Of a DNA stretch of 64,000 nt, positions 34,470 to 43,379 are shown piece after piece (positions within the stretch are counted from its first letter, which is position 1; the number at the start of each line of letters is the position of its first letter). The notes beneath the pieces are model-generated. The model was not told the DNA's origin. It was given only the letters and a program-made list of their open reading frames with translations, and did not search any database. The translations under genes and the position numbers were made by a program. The DNA comes from Catenuloplanes niger (GTDB lineage: Bacteria; Actinomycetota; Actinomycetes; Mycobacteriales; Micromonosporaceae), in the NCBI RefSeq assembly GCF_031458255.1, contig NZ_JAVDYC010000001.1:2365001-2429000 (forward strand), given 5' to 3'.

Positions 34470-35771
34470 ATGGTCATCCCGCACGCGCCGAGGGACGTAC
34501 CGGACGCGCCATGGCAGGCTTGGCCGGTGGCGAACGCGGCGAGCGATACGAGGTCCGGCGAACCGAGGAGCGGCGCGCTGACCGCGACCGTCCGGCGGAT
34601 CGAGCGGAGCGCCGGCGGCCTGGCCACCGCCGCGATCGCCCGGATGGACGAGTCGCTGCCCTGGTTCCGGGAGCTGCCGGCCGACCAGCGGTCCTGGGTG
34701 ATGCTCGTCGCGCAGGCGGGTGTGCGCTCGCTGGTGGAGTGGCTGCGATCCGGCGGCGGCACCGCCAGCGACACCCAGGAGGTCTCCGACGACGTCTTCG
34801 CGACCGCGCCCCGGGCGCTGGCCCGGGCGATCTCGCTGCAGCACACGGTCGCGCTGGTCAAGGTGACGATCGACGTGGCGGAGGAGCAGGTGCCGGAGCT
34901 GGCCGCGCCGGGCGAGGAGGTGGCGCTGCGGGAGGCGATGCTCAAGTTCTCCCGGGAGATCGCGTTCGCGGCCGCCCGGGTCTACGCGCGGGCCGCGGAG
35001 TCGCGCGGCACCTGGGACGCGCGCCTGCAGGCGATGCTGGTCGACGCGCTGCTGCGCGGCGACTCCTCGGACGTGCTGGCCAGCCGCGCGGCCGCGCTGG
35101 GCTGGGCGGACGCGGCGCCGGTGGCGGTCGCGGTGGGCCGCTCCCCGGGCGGTGACCTGGCCGCCATCCTGCACGGGTTCTACCGGGCCGCGCGGCGGCT
35201 CGGCGTGGAGCTGGTCGGCGGCGGGCACGGCGACCGGCTGGTGCTGGTCATCGGCGGCGCGCCGGACCCGGTGGTGACCGTGCAGAAGCTGCTGGAGGGC
35301 TTCGGTGACGGCCCGGTCGTGGTCGGCCCGGTGGTGCCGAGCCTGGACGCGGCGACCGAGTCGGCGCGCGCGGCGCTGACCGGCTACCGCAGCGCGGTGG
35401 CGTGGCCGGCCGCGCCGCGCCCGGTCGCGGCGGACGACCTGCTGCCGGAGCGCGCGCTGGCCGGCGACCCGGAGGCCCGGCGTACGCTGCGGGACTCGGT
35501 CTACGGCGCGCTGACCCGGGCCGGTGGGGAGCTGATGGAGACGCTGGACGCGTTCTTCGCGGCCGGGGGCGTGCTGGAGAGCGCGGCCCGCGGCCTCTTC
35601 GTGCACCCGAACACGGTCCGGTACCGGCTGAAGCGGATCGCGGAGGTCACCACGTTCTCCCCGCTGAATCCGCGGGACGCGTTCGCGCTGCGGATCGCGT
35701 TGACGATCGGCCGCCTCGATCCGCCGAACGCGGTGTTGCCTCCGTCACGCGCCACCCCCCGCCAGTCGTGA
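34470..35771 (+). CDS. fasR: PucR-type transcriptional activator of fatty acid synthesis
   Basis: A 433-residue PucR-family regulator directly upstream of fabD-fabH-acpP-fabF. In Streptomyces coelicolor the gene in this position is fasR, which activates the fab operon. The C-terminal PucR HTH is LFVHPNTVRYRLKRIAEVT (about residues 385-403), and a GGDEF-like/CdaR-type central region precedes it. The N-terminus from ATG 34470 has 19 extra residues before GTG 34527, and either may be the start. No signal peptide or membrane segment. It probably binds the 80 bp between its stop and fabD. Confidence 0.9.
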   Translation: MVIPHAPRDVPDAPWQAWPVANAASDTRSGEPRSGALTATVRRIERSAGGLATAAIARMDESLPWFRELPADQRSWVMLVAQAGVRSLVEWLRSGGGTASDTQEVSDDVFATAPRALARAISLQHTVALVKVTIDVAEEQVPELAAPGEEVALREAMLKFSREIAFAAARVYARAAESRGTWDARLQAMLVDALLRGDSSDVLASRAAALGWADAAPVAVAVGRSPGGDLAAILHGFYRAARRLGVELVGGGHGDRLVLVIGGAPDPVVTVQKLLEGFGDGPVVVGPVVPSLDAATESARAALTGYRSAVAWPAAPRPVAADDLLPERALAGDPEARRTLRDSVYGALTRAGGELMETLDAFFAAGGVLESAARGLFVHPNTVRYRLKRIAEVTTFSPLNPRDAFALRIALTIGRLDPPNAVLPPSRATPRQS

Positions 35772-35784
35772 CTTTGTAGGTATC

Positions 35785-35804
35785 CCACAAAAGCATTAGT
35801 GTGG
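35785..35804. promoter_or_regulatory. Dyad in the fabD promoter region
   Basis: CCACA and TGTGG arms (35785-35789 and 35800-35804) flank an AT-rich 10-base centre, AAAGCATTAG, in an otherwise GC-rich context. It lies about 45 bp upstream of fabD and immediately after fasR, where a FasR site and the fab promoter are expected. The assignment to FasR is inference. Confidence 0.45.
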
Positions 35805-35849
35805 TTTGGTGCCTGTCAGCAGCGCTAGACGGCGGCGGCATCCCGCAGA

Positions 35850-36788
35850 GTGTCAACCGTGCTAGCCGTTCTCTCTCCAGGGCAAGGTTCACAGAAGCCC
35901 GGCTTCCTCGCGCCGTGGCTCCAGCTCCCCGACGCCGAGGCACGCCTCCGCGCGTGGTCCGAGCTGGCCGGCGTCGACCTGGTGCGTCTCGGCACCGAGG
36001 CGGACGCCGAGGAGATCAAGGACACCGCGCGTACGCAGCCGCTGCTGGTCGCGGCCGCGTTGCTGGCCGCGGAACGGCTGCCACTGGGGGCCGGCACCGT
36101 GGTCGCCGGGCACAGCGTGGGCGAGCTGGCCGCGGCCGCGATCGCGGGCGTGCTGACGCCGGAGTCGGCCGTCACGCTGGCCGGCGTGCGCGGCCGGGAG
36201 ATGGCCGCCGCGTGCGCGCTGGAGCCGACCGGCATGGCCGCGGTGCTCGGCGGCGACCCGGCCGAGGTGGTGGCCACGATCGAGTCGTACGGGCTGCACG
36301 CCGCCAACCGCAACGGCGCCGGGCAGATCGTCGCGGCCGGCGCGAAGGACCCGCTGGAGAAGTTCGCGGCGGACCGCCCCGGTGGCGTGCGGGTGATCCC
36401 GCTGGCCGTGGCCGGCGCGTTCCACACCCCGTTCATGGCACCGGCCGAGGCCGCGCTGGGCGTGGTCGCGGCGGGCGTGCCGACCGCCGACCCGACCCGG
36501 ATCATGCTGTCCGACCTGGACGGCGCCGCGGTCACGGACGGCGCCGAGATGCTGTCCCGGCTGGTCCGCCAGGTCACCGCGCCGGTCCGCTGGGACCTGG
36601 TGATGCGCACGCTGGCCGACCGCGGCGTCACCGCGGTGGTCGAGCTGGCCCCGGCCGGCACGCTCGCCGGTCTGATCAAGCGCGAGCTCAAGGGCCCCGG
36701 CCTGCCCGAGATCGTCACCCTCAACACGCCGGACGACCTCCCCGCGGCGCTCGACCTGATCGCACGACACACCGAAGGACGGAACTGA
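35850..36788 (+). CDS. fabD: Malonyl-CoA:ACP transacylase
   Basis: FabD transfers malonyl from CoA to the phosphopantetheine of AcpP, supplying the elongation unit. The 312-residue protein has SPGQGSQKPGF near the start and the active-site GHSVGE with Ser89. The second catalytic His is in AVAGAFHTPFM (about residue 190). The start is GTG 35850 or GTG 35859 (VLAVLSPGQGSQ). fabH begins 1 bp after its stop, so the genes are coupled. Confidence 0.96.
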   Translation: MSTVLAVLSPGQGSQKPGFLAPWLQLPDAEARLRAWSELAGVDLVRLGTEADAEEIKDTARTQPLLVAAALLAAERLPLGAGTVVAGHSVGELAAAAIAGVLTPESAVTLAGVRGREMAAACALEPTGMAAVLGGDPAEVVATIESYGLHAANRNGAGQIVAAGAKDPLEKFAADRPGGVRVIPLAVAGAFHTPFMAPAEAALGVVAAGVPTADPTRIMLSDLDGAAVTDGAEMLSRLVRQVTAPVRWDLVMRTLADRGVTAVVELAPAGTLAGLIKRELKGPGLPEIVTLNTPDDLPAALDLIARHTEGRN

Positions 36789-36789
36789 C

Positions 36790-37734
36790 ATGGCCGGCAG
36801 CCGCATCCTCGCGCTCGGGCACTACCAGCCGGCCCGGGTGGTGACGAACGAGGAGCTCTCGCACACGATCGACACCAACGACGAGTGGATCCGGGACCGG
36901 GTCGGCATCGCCGAGCGGCGCATCGCGGACGGCGAGTCGGTCGCGGACATGTCCGTGTTCGCCGCCGAGAAGGCGCTGGCCAACGCCGGGCTGACCGCGG
37001 CCGACATCGACCTGGTGATCGTCGCGACCTGCTCGGCCGAGGACCGCTGCCCGAACGTGGCGGCCCGGGTCGCGGCCCGCCTCGGGATCACCGCGCCGGG
37101 CGCGTTCGACCTGAACGCGGCCTGCTCCGGCTTCTCCTACGCGCTGGCCACCGCGGACCACGCGATCCAGGCCGGGACGTCCCGCAACGCGCTGGTGATC
37201 GGCGCGGAGAAGCTCTCCGACGTGGTCGACTGGACCGATCGCACCACCGCCGTGCTGTTCGGCGACGGCGCGGGCGCGGCCGTGGTCACCGCCGTGGACG
37301 AGGGCGAGCCGTCCGGCATCGGCCCGGTGCTCTGGGGCTCCGCGCCGGAGAAGGGCGACGTGCTGACGATCGCGGGCTGGCGGCCGTACATCAAGCAGGA
37401 GGGCCAGGCGGTCTTCCGCTGGGCCACCACCGCGATCGCGCCGGTGGCGAAGCAGGCCTGCGAGAAGGCCGGCGTCGCCCCGGAGGACATCGCCGCGTTC
37501 GTCGCGCACCAGGCCAACACCCGGATCATCGACGGCATCGTCAAGCGGCTCGGCCTGCCCAACGCGATCATCGCGAAGGACCTGGTCGAGTCCGGCAACA
37601 CCTCGGCGGCCAGCATCCCGCTGGCGCTGTCGAAGCTGGTCGAGCGCCGCGAGGTGCCGTCCGGCGCGCCGGTGCTGCTGTTCGGCTTCGGCGGCGGCCT
37701 GACGTACGCCGGTCAGGTCATCCGCTGCCCCTGA
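36790..37734 (+). CDS. fabH: Beta-ketoacyl-ACP synthase III
   Basis: FabH starts fatty acid synthesis by condensing acyl-CoA, in actinomycetes typically branched-chain, with malonyl-ACP. The 314-residue protein has the complete Cys-His-Asn triad: Cys112 in DLNAACSGFSYAL, His in FVAHQANTRI and Asn in ESGNTSAASIPLAL. RDRVGIAERRI and FGFGGGLTYA are further family signatures. It is the second gene of the fab operon. Confidence 0.97.
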   Translation: MAGSRILALGHYQPARVVTNEELSHTIDTNDEWIRDRVGIAERRIADGESVADMSVFAAEKALANAGLTAADIDLVIVATCSAEDRCPNVAARVAARLGITAPGAFDLNAACSGFSYALATADHAIQAGTSRNALVIGAEKLSDVVDWTDRTTAVLFGDGAGAAVVTAVDEGEPSGIGPVLWGSAPEKGDVLTIAGWRPYIKQEGQAVFRWATTAIAPVAKQACEKAGVAPEDIAAFVAHQANTRIIDGIVKRLGLPNAIIAKDLVESGNTSAASIPLALSKLVERREVPSGAPVLLFGFGGGLTYAGQVIRCP

Positions 37735-37796
37735 GTTCTCGCTCACCCGACGTGCAGCGAGTAGCAAGACCCCAACCCGAAAGGACCATCACGCAC

Positions 37797-38039
37797 ATGG
37801 CTTCCCGCGAAGAGATCATCACCGGCCTCGCCGACATCCTGAACGAGCTCGCCGGCGTCGAGCAGTCCGACGTGACCGAGGAGAAGACCTTCACGGACGA
37901 CCTCGACGTCGACTCGCTCTCCATGGTCGAGGTGATCATGGCGGCCGAGGACAAGTTCGGCGTGAAGATCCCGGACACCGAGATGCAGAACCTCAAGACC
38001 GTGGGTGACGCCGTCTCCTACATCGAGGCGAACGCGTGA
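37797..38039 (+). CDS. acpP: Acyl carrier protein of fatty acid synthesis
   Basis: An 80-residue acidic carrier protein. The phosphopantetheine is attached to Ser40 in DDLDVDSLSMVEV (D-S-L). The sequence AAEDKFGVKIPDTEM is the conserved helix III region. It starts at ATG 37797, 62 bp after fabH, with AAGGA upstream. Its last codons overlap the fabF start as GTGA. It carries the growing acyl chain between FabD, FabH and FabF. Confidence 0.97.
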   Translation: MASREEIITGLADILNELAGVEQSDVTEEKTFTDDLDVDSLSMVEVIMAAEDKFGVKIPDTEMQNLKTVGDAVSYIEANA

Positions 38040-39262
38040 CCTCTGTCGACGTCGTCGTCACAGGGCTCGGCGCCACGTCCCCGCTCGGCGGGGACGTGGC
38101 GTCCACCTGGGACGGATTGCTGAACGGTCGCTCCGGGGTCAGCCGGCTGGCCCAGGACTGGGCGGCCGAGCTGCCGGTGCAGATCGCCGCGTCGCTCGCC
38201 GTCGACCCCTCCGAGATCATCGAGAAGCCGAAGCTGCGCAAGATGGACCGCTCCGAGGCGATAGCGGTCATCGCGGCGCGCCAGGCGTGGGCCGACTCGG
38301 GGCTGGCCGGCTCCGGGCTCGACCTGGAGCGGCTCGGCGTGAGCATCGGCTCCGGCATCGGCGGCGCCACCACGCTGCTCGACCAGGACGACATCCTGGA
38401 GGAGCGGGGCGCGCGGCGGGTCTCGCCGCACACCATCCCGATGCTGATGCCGAACGGCCCGGCCGCGTTCGTCGGCCTGGAGCTCGGCGCGCAGGCCGGC
38501 GTCCACTGCGTGGCCAGCGCCTGCGCCACCGGCGCGGAGGCGATCGCGCTGGGCCTGGACCTGATCCGGGCCGGGCGGGCCGACGTGGTCGTGGCCGGCG
38601 GCACCGAGGCAGTGATCCACCCGCTGCCGATCGCGGGTTTCGCGTCGATGCGCGCGATGTCCACCCGCAACGACGACCCGGAGCGCGCCTCCCGCCCGTG
38701 GGACAAGGGCCGGGACGGCTTCGTGCTCGGCGAGGGCGCGGGCGTGGTGGTGCTGGAGCGGGCCGAGCACGCGGCCGCGCGCGGCGCGAAGGTCTACGCC
38801 CGGCTGGCCGGTGCGGGCATCACCTCGGACGGCTTCGACATCGTGCAGCCGCACCCGGAGGGCGCGGGCGCGATCCGGGCGATCACCAAGGCCCTGCGGG
38901 ACGCGGGGCTGGCCGGCACGGACATCGCGCACGTGAACGCGCACGCCACGTCCACCCCGGTCGGCGACATCGCGGAGATCGCGGCGCTGCGGGCCGCGGT
39001 CGGCACCCACCCGGTGGTCACCGCCACCAAGTCGATGACCGGTCACCTGCTGGGCGCGGCCGGCGCTCTGGAGTCGATCGCGACGATCCTGTCGATCCGC
39101 GACAGCATCGTGCCCCCGACGATCAACCTGGACGACCCGGACGACAAGCTCGACCTGGACGTGGCCGCGCACAAGGCCCGTCCGCTGGATATCCCGGCCG
39201 CGCTGAACAACTCGTTCGGCTTCGGCGGGCACAACGTGGCGCTGGTCTTCACCCGCCCGTGA
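38036..39262 (+). CDS. fabF: Beta-ketoacyl-ACP synthase II
   Basis: FabF elongates acyl-ACP by condensation with malonyl-ACP. The 408-residue protein starts at GTG 38036, overlapping the acpP stop by 4 bp. The thiolase-fold catalytic residues are Cys163 in VASACATGAEA, His in NAHATSTPVGD and His in TKSMTGHLLGAAGALE. NNSFGFGGHN closes the fold. It is the last gene of the fab operon and is followed by a hairpin. Confidence 0.97.
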   Translation: MTSVDVVVTGLGATSPLGGDVASTWDGLLNGRSGVSRLAQDWAAELPVQIAASLAVDPSEIIEKPKLRKMDRSEAIAVIAARQAWADSGLAGSGLDLERLGVSIGSGIGGATTLLDQDDILEERGARRVSPHTIPMLMPNGPAAFVGLELGAQAGVHCVASACATGAEAIALGLDLIRAGRADVVVAGGTEAVIHPLPIAGFASMRAMSTRNDDPERASRPWDKGRDGFVLGEGAGVVVLERAEHAAARGAKVYARLAGAGITSDGFDIVQPHPEGAGAIRAITKALRDAGLAGTDIAHVNAHATSTPVGDIAEIAALRAAVGTHPVVTATKSMTGHLLGAAGALESIATILSIRDSIVPPTINLDDPDDKLDLDVAAHKARPLDIPAALNNSFGFGGHNVALVFTRP

Positions 39263-39268
39263 GACCGA

Positions 39269-39295
39269 GGGGGCGGCTCGATCCGAGCCGCCCCC
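39269..39295. terminator. Hairpin between fabF and the GH3 gene
   Basis: A 12-bp stem (39269-39280 pairing with 39284-39295) with a 3-base loop, 6 bp after fabF and 9 bp from the stop of the convergent GH3 gene. The following A-run (39296-39302) reads as T-run for the other strand before the stem, so it is not a classical T-tailed terminator for either direction. Confidence 0.65.
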
Positions 39296-39304
39296 CAAAA
39301 AACC

Positions 39305-41053
39305 TCAGCAGGTGGTACGCGGCAGCCCGGCCACCTCGACCGGCGAACTGCCCTGCGGCTTCGCCTTGCCCGCGAGTACGTCGGCGAGCGCGGTCAACTG
39401 CGCGGGCGCGTTCGAGTAGGTCGCCAGCAGCATCGGTGACCGGGACGACGCCAGCAGGTAGGGCAGGTCCATCGACACCGTCACCTGCGCGCCCGCGGAC
39501 AGCTCGGCGGCGCCGTCGCCGTACCCGACCAGGTGCACCGTGGTGCTGCCGCCGGACGCCACCACCTCCAGGCCCGCCTTGCGCAGCGCCTCCTCCAGGT
39601 TCTTCTTGGAGTCGGTGCGGCCGCTCGCGACCGTGACCGTCACCGGGCCGGTGACCGCCTTGCCGTCGCAGGTGCCGCGCAGCAGCGTGATCGACCGGCG
39701 GCCCACGTCGGTCAGCGGTTCCACGCCGCTCGGCGCACCGACCGTGGACATCGGCGGCGCCTCGTCCCGGGCCAGCGTGAAGCGCAGCGTGAGCACCCGG
39801 GTGGCCGCCTCGGTCAGCCGCTCCCGGCTGAGCGAGCCGTCCTTCAGCGCGGCCAGCATGCCGGCGTGCGCGGCCGGCAGGTCCGGCGGCATCAGCAGCA
39901 GGTCGTTCCCGGCGTTCAGCGCGCGCACCGCGGCCTCACCCGCCGGCCAGGCCATCGCCGGCTCCATGTTGAGCGCGTCGCTGACCACCACGCCCTCGAA
40001 CTTGAGGTCGCCGCGCAGCAGGTCGGTGAGCACCTTCTTGGAGAAGGTGGCCGGCACGCCCGGGTCGATCGCCCGCACGTCCAGGTGACCGGACATGACC
40101 AGCTGCGCGCCCGCCTCGATGCCGGCCTTGAACGGCGGCAGGTCGCCGGCGTCCAGCGCCTTGCGGTCCTGGCCGAGCACCGGCAGCGCCTCGTGGCTGT
40201 CCGTGGTGGTGTGGCCGTGGCCGGGGAAGTGCTTCAGCGCGGCCGCGACGCCACCGGCCCGCAGCCCGCGCACCGCCGCGGCGACCTGCTCCGCGACCGC
40301 CTTCGGGTCGTCGCCGTAGGAGCGGGAGCCGATCACCAGGCCGCCGGGTCCGCCGAGCACGTCCGCGACCGGCGCGAAGTCGACGTTGACGCCCATCGCG
40401 GCCAGCTCGCCGCCGGCCACCGACCAGGCCTTCTCGGTCACGCCGACGTCACCGGCCGCGCCGAACGCCATCGCGCCGGGCAGCACGCTGACGCCGGAGC
40501 GGATCCGGGTGACCACGCCGTACTCCTGGTCGGTGCCGATCAGCATCGGCGCGGCACCGGCCGGCAGCTTCGCGTGCGCGGTCTGCAGACCCTCGGTGAG
40601 CGCGCGGACCTGGGCGGGGTTGTCCACGTTCGTGGTCGGCTGGTTCTTCCCGGTCGGGTCGTCGGCGCTGAACCCGACCAGGATGAGGCCGCCGAGCCGG
40701 TACTTCTCGACCATCTGCGCCGGGGTGTCCACGCCGGCCAGGCCCTGGTTACCGGACTTGGAGCCGGCCGAGACGTCGGTCGCGGACGCACCGTAGGCGT
40801 ACGGCATCAGCACCTGGCCGACCAGGTCCTCGTCGGCCAGCTGCGCGACCAGCGCCGCCGCCTGTGCGGCCGGGTCGGGCGCGGACGAGGGCACGGCCAG
40901 CGGGGCCGTGGAGTCCGGCGGCGCCTCCGGGTTCGCCGGGGGCTCGGTGCCACACCCCGTCAGCGCGAGCAGCAGAACCAACGGGGGTACGAGGAGAGGG
41001 CGCCACCGGCTGGACCGGTGAACGCCGTGGGGTATGTCCGGCACGCGCGCCAT
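39305..41053 (-). CDS. Glycoside hydrolase family 3 lipoprotein, NagZ-like
   Basis: A 582-residue lipoprotein of GH3. A signal peptide with lipobox LTGC (about residue 35) is followed by a Pro/Ala/Ser linker. The TIM-barrel active site shows ALKHFPGHGHTTTDSHEALP, the K-H-F-P-G-H-G-x(4)-D-S-H motif whose Asp-His pair is the acid/base in beta-N-acetylglucosaminidases of the NagZ type. The nucleophile Asp is in VVVSDALNMEP. A C-terminal domain follows. It probably removes GlcNAc from wall fragments outside the cell. A start at GTG 41122, overlapping the DUF3145 stop by 4 bp, is possible but would put 23 odd residues before the signal peptide. Confidence 0.88.
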   Translation of the reverse strand: MARVPDIPHGVHRSSRWRPLLVPPLVLLLALTGCGTEPPANPEAPPDSTAPLAVPSSAPDPAAQAAALVAQLADEDLVGQVLMPYAYGASATDVSAGSKSGNQGLAGVDTPAQMVEKYRLGGLILVGFSADDPTGKNQPTTNVDNPAQVRALTEGLQTAHAKLPAGAAPMLIGTDQEYGVVTRIRSGVSVLPGAMAFGAAGDVGVTEKAWSVAGGELAAMGVNVDFAPVADVLGGPGGLVIGSRSYGDDPKAVAEQVAAAVRGLRAGGVAAALKHFPGHGHTTTDSHEALPVLGQDRKALDAGDLPPFKAGIEAGAQLVMSGHLDVRAIDPGVPATFSKKVLTDLLRGDLKFEGVVVSDALNMEPAMAWPAGEAAVRALNAGNDLLLMPPDLPAAHAGMLAALKDGSLSRERLTEAATRVLTLRFTLARDEAPPMSTVGAPSGVEPLTDVGRRSITLLRGTCDGKAVTGPVTVTVASGRTDSKKNLEEALRKAGLEVVASGGSTTVHLVGYGDGAAELSAGAQVTVSMDLPYLLASSRSPMLLATYSNAPAQLTALADVLAGKAKPQGSSPVEVAGLPRTTC

Positions 41054-41118
41054 TCGACCAGGCGTGCCGGAATTGAGCAACCCCGCCCGGCGGCCTCCGA
41101 CACGGAAGCGAACCACCC

Positions 41119-41610
41119 TCACCCGACGCGGGTGAGCACCATGTTCGGAGCGCCGTCACCCGCGTACCGATAGGGTTCGAGCTCCGCGTCCCACGCCGTA
41201 CCCATGGCCTTGTCGAGCGCATGCGCCAGCGCCTCGGGACCGCGGGCCGAGGACATGATGGCCCGCAACCGGTCCTCACCCAGCTGGATGTCGCCGGCCG
41301 CCCCGCAGGTCGCGCGGAACAGACCGCGACCCGGCACGTACATGAAGCGCTCGCCGTCGACTCCCGGGCTGGGCTCCTCCGTGATCTCGAAACGGATCAT
41401 GGGCCACTGCCGGAGGGCAGCCGCCAGCTCCGCCCCGGTGCCTGGCCGCCCGCTCCACCCCGACTCCGCCCGGCGGGCGCCGGGGTCGACGGGCTGCGCG
41501 GACCAATGCAGCTTGACCGGCGCGGTGAGGACGCGCGCGATCGCCCACTCGACGTGCGGGCACACGGCGAGCGGGGTCGAGTGGACGTATATGACGCCAC
41601 GCGTTGGCAC
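41119..41610 (-). CDS. DUF3145 family protein
   Basis: A 163-residue actinomycete-specific protein. It opens PTRGVIYVHSTPLAVCPHVEWA and contains HWSAQPVDPGARRAESGW, WPMIRFEITEEPSPG and GTAWDAELEPYRYAGD (quoted in parts), all typical of DUF3145. Orthologues lie next to fabF across actinomycetes, as here. The function is unknown; no membrane segment or signal peptide. The downstream GH3 gene is on the same strand and may be translationally coupled. Confidence 0.92.
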   Translation of the reverse strand: MPTRGVIYVHSTPLAVCPHVEWAIARVLTAPVKLHWSAQPVDPGARRAESGWSGRPGTGAELAAALRQWPMIRFEITEEPSPGVDGERFMYVPGRGLFRATCGAAGDIQLGEDRLRAIMSSARGPEALAHALDKAMGTAWDAELEPYRYAGDGAPNMVLTRVG

Positions 41611-41779
41611 GGTGACCTCCCGAAGACACGAGGTGCGTCTTCCCCTACGACCTCGATCTCCACGGTCGGCCGGGTTTCATGATGCCGTCTGTGGCGGATG
41701 GTGCGCCAGAGAATCCGGGAAACTATGCGTGGCCGCCGGGCGTTTTTCTGCGTACGACCTGGCTGGTGTAGGCTCCGTA

Positions 41780-41799
41780 AGGGCGACCCTGGTCGCCCT
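41780..41799 (+). promoter_or_regulatory. Leader hairpin followed by a pyrimidine run, upstream of the 41836 gene
   Basis: An 8-bp stem (AGGGCGAC/GTCGCCCT, loop CCTG) followed by CTTCTCTTCTCT at 41800-41811. A possible -10 box, TAGGCT, lies at 41769-41774, so the hairpin would be at the very start of the mRNA of the next gene. This resembles a transcription attenuator or an mRNA-protecting 5' stem. Confidence 0.55.
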
Positions 41800-41835
41800 C
41801 TTCTCTTCTCTGAATGTCGTTCAAGGAGTACCTCC

Positions 41836-42162
41836 GTGGCGAGCAGTACCTCAAAGACCGCGCGCGCGTCAGTCCGCGCTGGACAAGGCCAGGGTGCCGC
41901 CCTGAGCGTGCTGGGCGAGTACAAGTACCTGATCCCGCTCAACAAGGGCAAGCACGCCTACGTGCGGAACCTGACCAACGGCAAGACCACCCACCTGAGC
42001 ACCACCTCCGACGCGTTCGTCGAGGAGATCCGGGTGCTGGCCGCCGCCGGCCACGGTGCCAAGATCCGTGCCGAGCTGGTCGCGCTGAACGAGGCGCACC
42101 CGCAGGACGGCTGGGGCGCCGCCGAGAAGAAGCTCGTCGACGCGGGCGTCTTCGAGGGCTGA
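41836..42162 (+). CDS. Small actinomycete protein of unknown function
   Basis: A 108-residue protein from GTG 41836 with AAGGAG 8 bases upstream. After a basic, Ser/Thr/Ala-rich N-terminal tail (residues 1-25) comes a compact domain: GEYKYLIPLNKGKHAYVRNL, TTHLSTTSDAFVEEIRVLAA and GWGAAEKKLVDAGVFEG (all quoted in pieces). I do not recognise the family. The basic tail and small size would suit a nucleic-acid- or ribosome-associated protein, but that is speculation. Strong ribosome site, leader hairpin and terminator all suggest a well-expressed single gene. Confidence 0.8.
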   Translation: MASSTSKTARASVRAGQGQGAALSVLGEYKYLIPLNKGKHAYVRNLTNGKTTHLSTTSDAFVEEIRVLAAAGHGAKIRAELVALNEAHPQDGWGAAEKKLVDAGVFEG

Positions 42163-42173
42163 GTCACCCTCTT

Positions 42174-42212
42174 CACGAAGGGCCGGCACCGTCACGGTGC
42201 CGGCCCTTCGTG
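42174..42212 (+). terminator. Strong stem-loop terminator after the 41836 gene
   Basis: A 17-bp perfect stem (42174-42190 with 42196-42212) around GTCAC, 11 bp after the stop codon. The DNA after it is not T-rich, so release may depend on stem strength. Confidence 0.8.
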
Positions 42213-42298
42213 CATTGACTTCCCGCAAATTCGCGCATGATGATTGTTACCCGTGGGTACCCGGTGGTCCGCGGCGAGATTCATTCGCGGAGGTGCCC

Positions 42299-43279
42299 AT
42301 GTCGCAGCGTCACACCCTCCTTCCCACCGACACGGAGGTCGAACTCCCGGACGGTGTCCGGCTGCACGCCGAGGTCGGCGGCGACCCGGACGCGCCCCTG
42401 ACCGTCGTGCTGCTGCACGGCTGGACGCTGGACGTGCGCTGCTGGCATCGGGTGCTGGCCGAGATGGGCGAGACCGAGGCCCGGATCGTCGCCTACGACG
42501 CGCGCGGCCACGGGCTCTCCGACGCCACACCGCTCGACTGCGCCACGCTCGGCCAGCTCGGCGACGACCTGCGCACCGTGCTCGACGAGCTCGCCCCCAC
42601 CGGCCGGGTGATCCTCGCCGGGCACTCCATGGGCGGCATGACGATCATGGAGTACGCGCACCGGCACCCGGAGCACTTCGCGTCCCGGATCGCCGGCCTG
42701 GTGCTGGTCTCCACGTCCGCGGAGGGCACCTCGCGCACCCACTACGGCCTGCCCAGCCCGCTCGCCACGCTGTTCCGCCTGGCCGAGACGACCGGCGCCG
42801 GCGTGCTCGCCCGCTGCGGCACCTGGCGCCCGCACCGCGCGGTGCTGCCGGTGCTCGGGCCCGCGATCCGCTGGCTGCTCTACGGCGACCGGTGTGCCGG
42901 CTCCGACCTGCGGCTCACGCTCTCCAGCGTGGGCCGGTGCTCGCTGCGCGCGATCGGCGGCTTCCGCACCTCGATCGGCACCCAGCAGCGCCTGGACACG
43001 CTGTCCACGCTCGGCGACGTACCGGCGGCGGTGCTGGCCGGCGACGACGACCGGCTGACGCCACCGGCCTGCGCGGAGGCGATCGCGGACGCGCTGCCCG
43101 GCACCGAACTGACGCTCTGCCCCGGCGGCGGCCACATGCTCATGCTGGAGCGGCCGGCCGAGGTGGCCGGCGCGCTCGCCGCGGTCACCCACCGCGCGGC
43201 CGGATCGACACCGCTGCGCGCGCCGGGGCGCCGCCGCACCCGCCGGACCACGCGTCCGGACGCCGCGCGAGCCGCCTGA
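42299..43279 (+). CDS. Alpha/beta hydrolase
   Basis: A 326-residue cytoplasmic alpha/beta hydrolase from ATG 42299 with GGAGG 6 bases upstream. The oxyanion-hole segment is LLHGWTLD, the nucleophile elbow GHSMGG with Ser110, the acid GDDDRLTPP and the base His in GGGHMLMLE. The lid is helical. The C-terminal 30 residues are Arg/Thr-rich and probably disordered. The substrate is unknown; related enzymes are esterases, haloperoxidase-like hydrolases or lactonases. Confidence 0.9.
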   Translation: MSQRHTLLPTDTEVELPDGVRLHAEVGGDPDAPLTVVLLHGWTLDVRCWHRVLAEMGETEARIVAYDARGHGLSDATPLDCATLGQLGDDLRTVLDELAPTGRVILAGHSMGGMTIMEYAHRHPEHFASRIAGLVLVSTSAEGTSRTHYGLPSPLATLFRLAETTGAGVLARCGTWRPHRAVLPVLGPAIRWLLYGDRCAGSDLRLTLSSVGRCSLRAIGGFRTSIGTQQRLDTLSTLGDVPAAVLAGDDDRLTPPACAEAIADALPGTELTLCPGGGHMLMLERPAEVAGALAAVTHRAAGSTPLRAPGRRRTRRTTRPDAARAA

Positions 43280-43379
43280 TCCGGACTCCTTACCGGCCGG
43301 TAGCGGAAAACGTCGACACGACCGCGAGCGGAGGGGTAGGTTCGATGGCCGCACCCAAAGCTCAGGAGCACGACACCCG

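Noticed and set aside
43281-43379. Rifamycin-associated element before the HelD-type gene
   Set aside because: Only a TACCGGCCGGTA palindrome is present, which I cannot equate with the element from memory.
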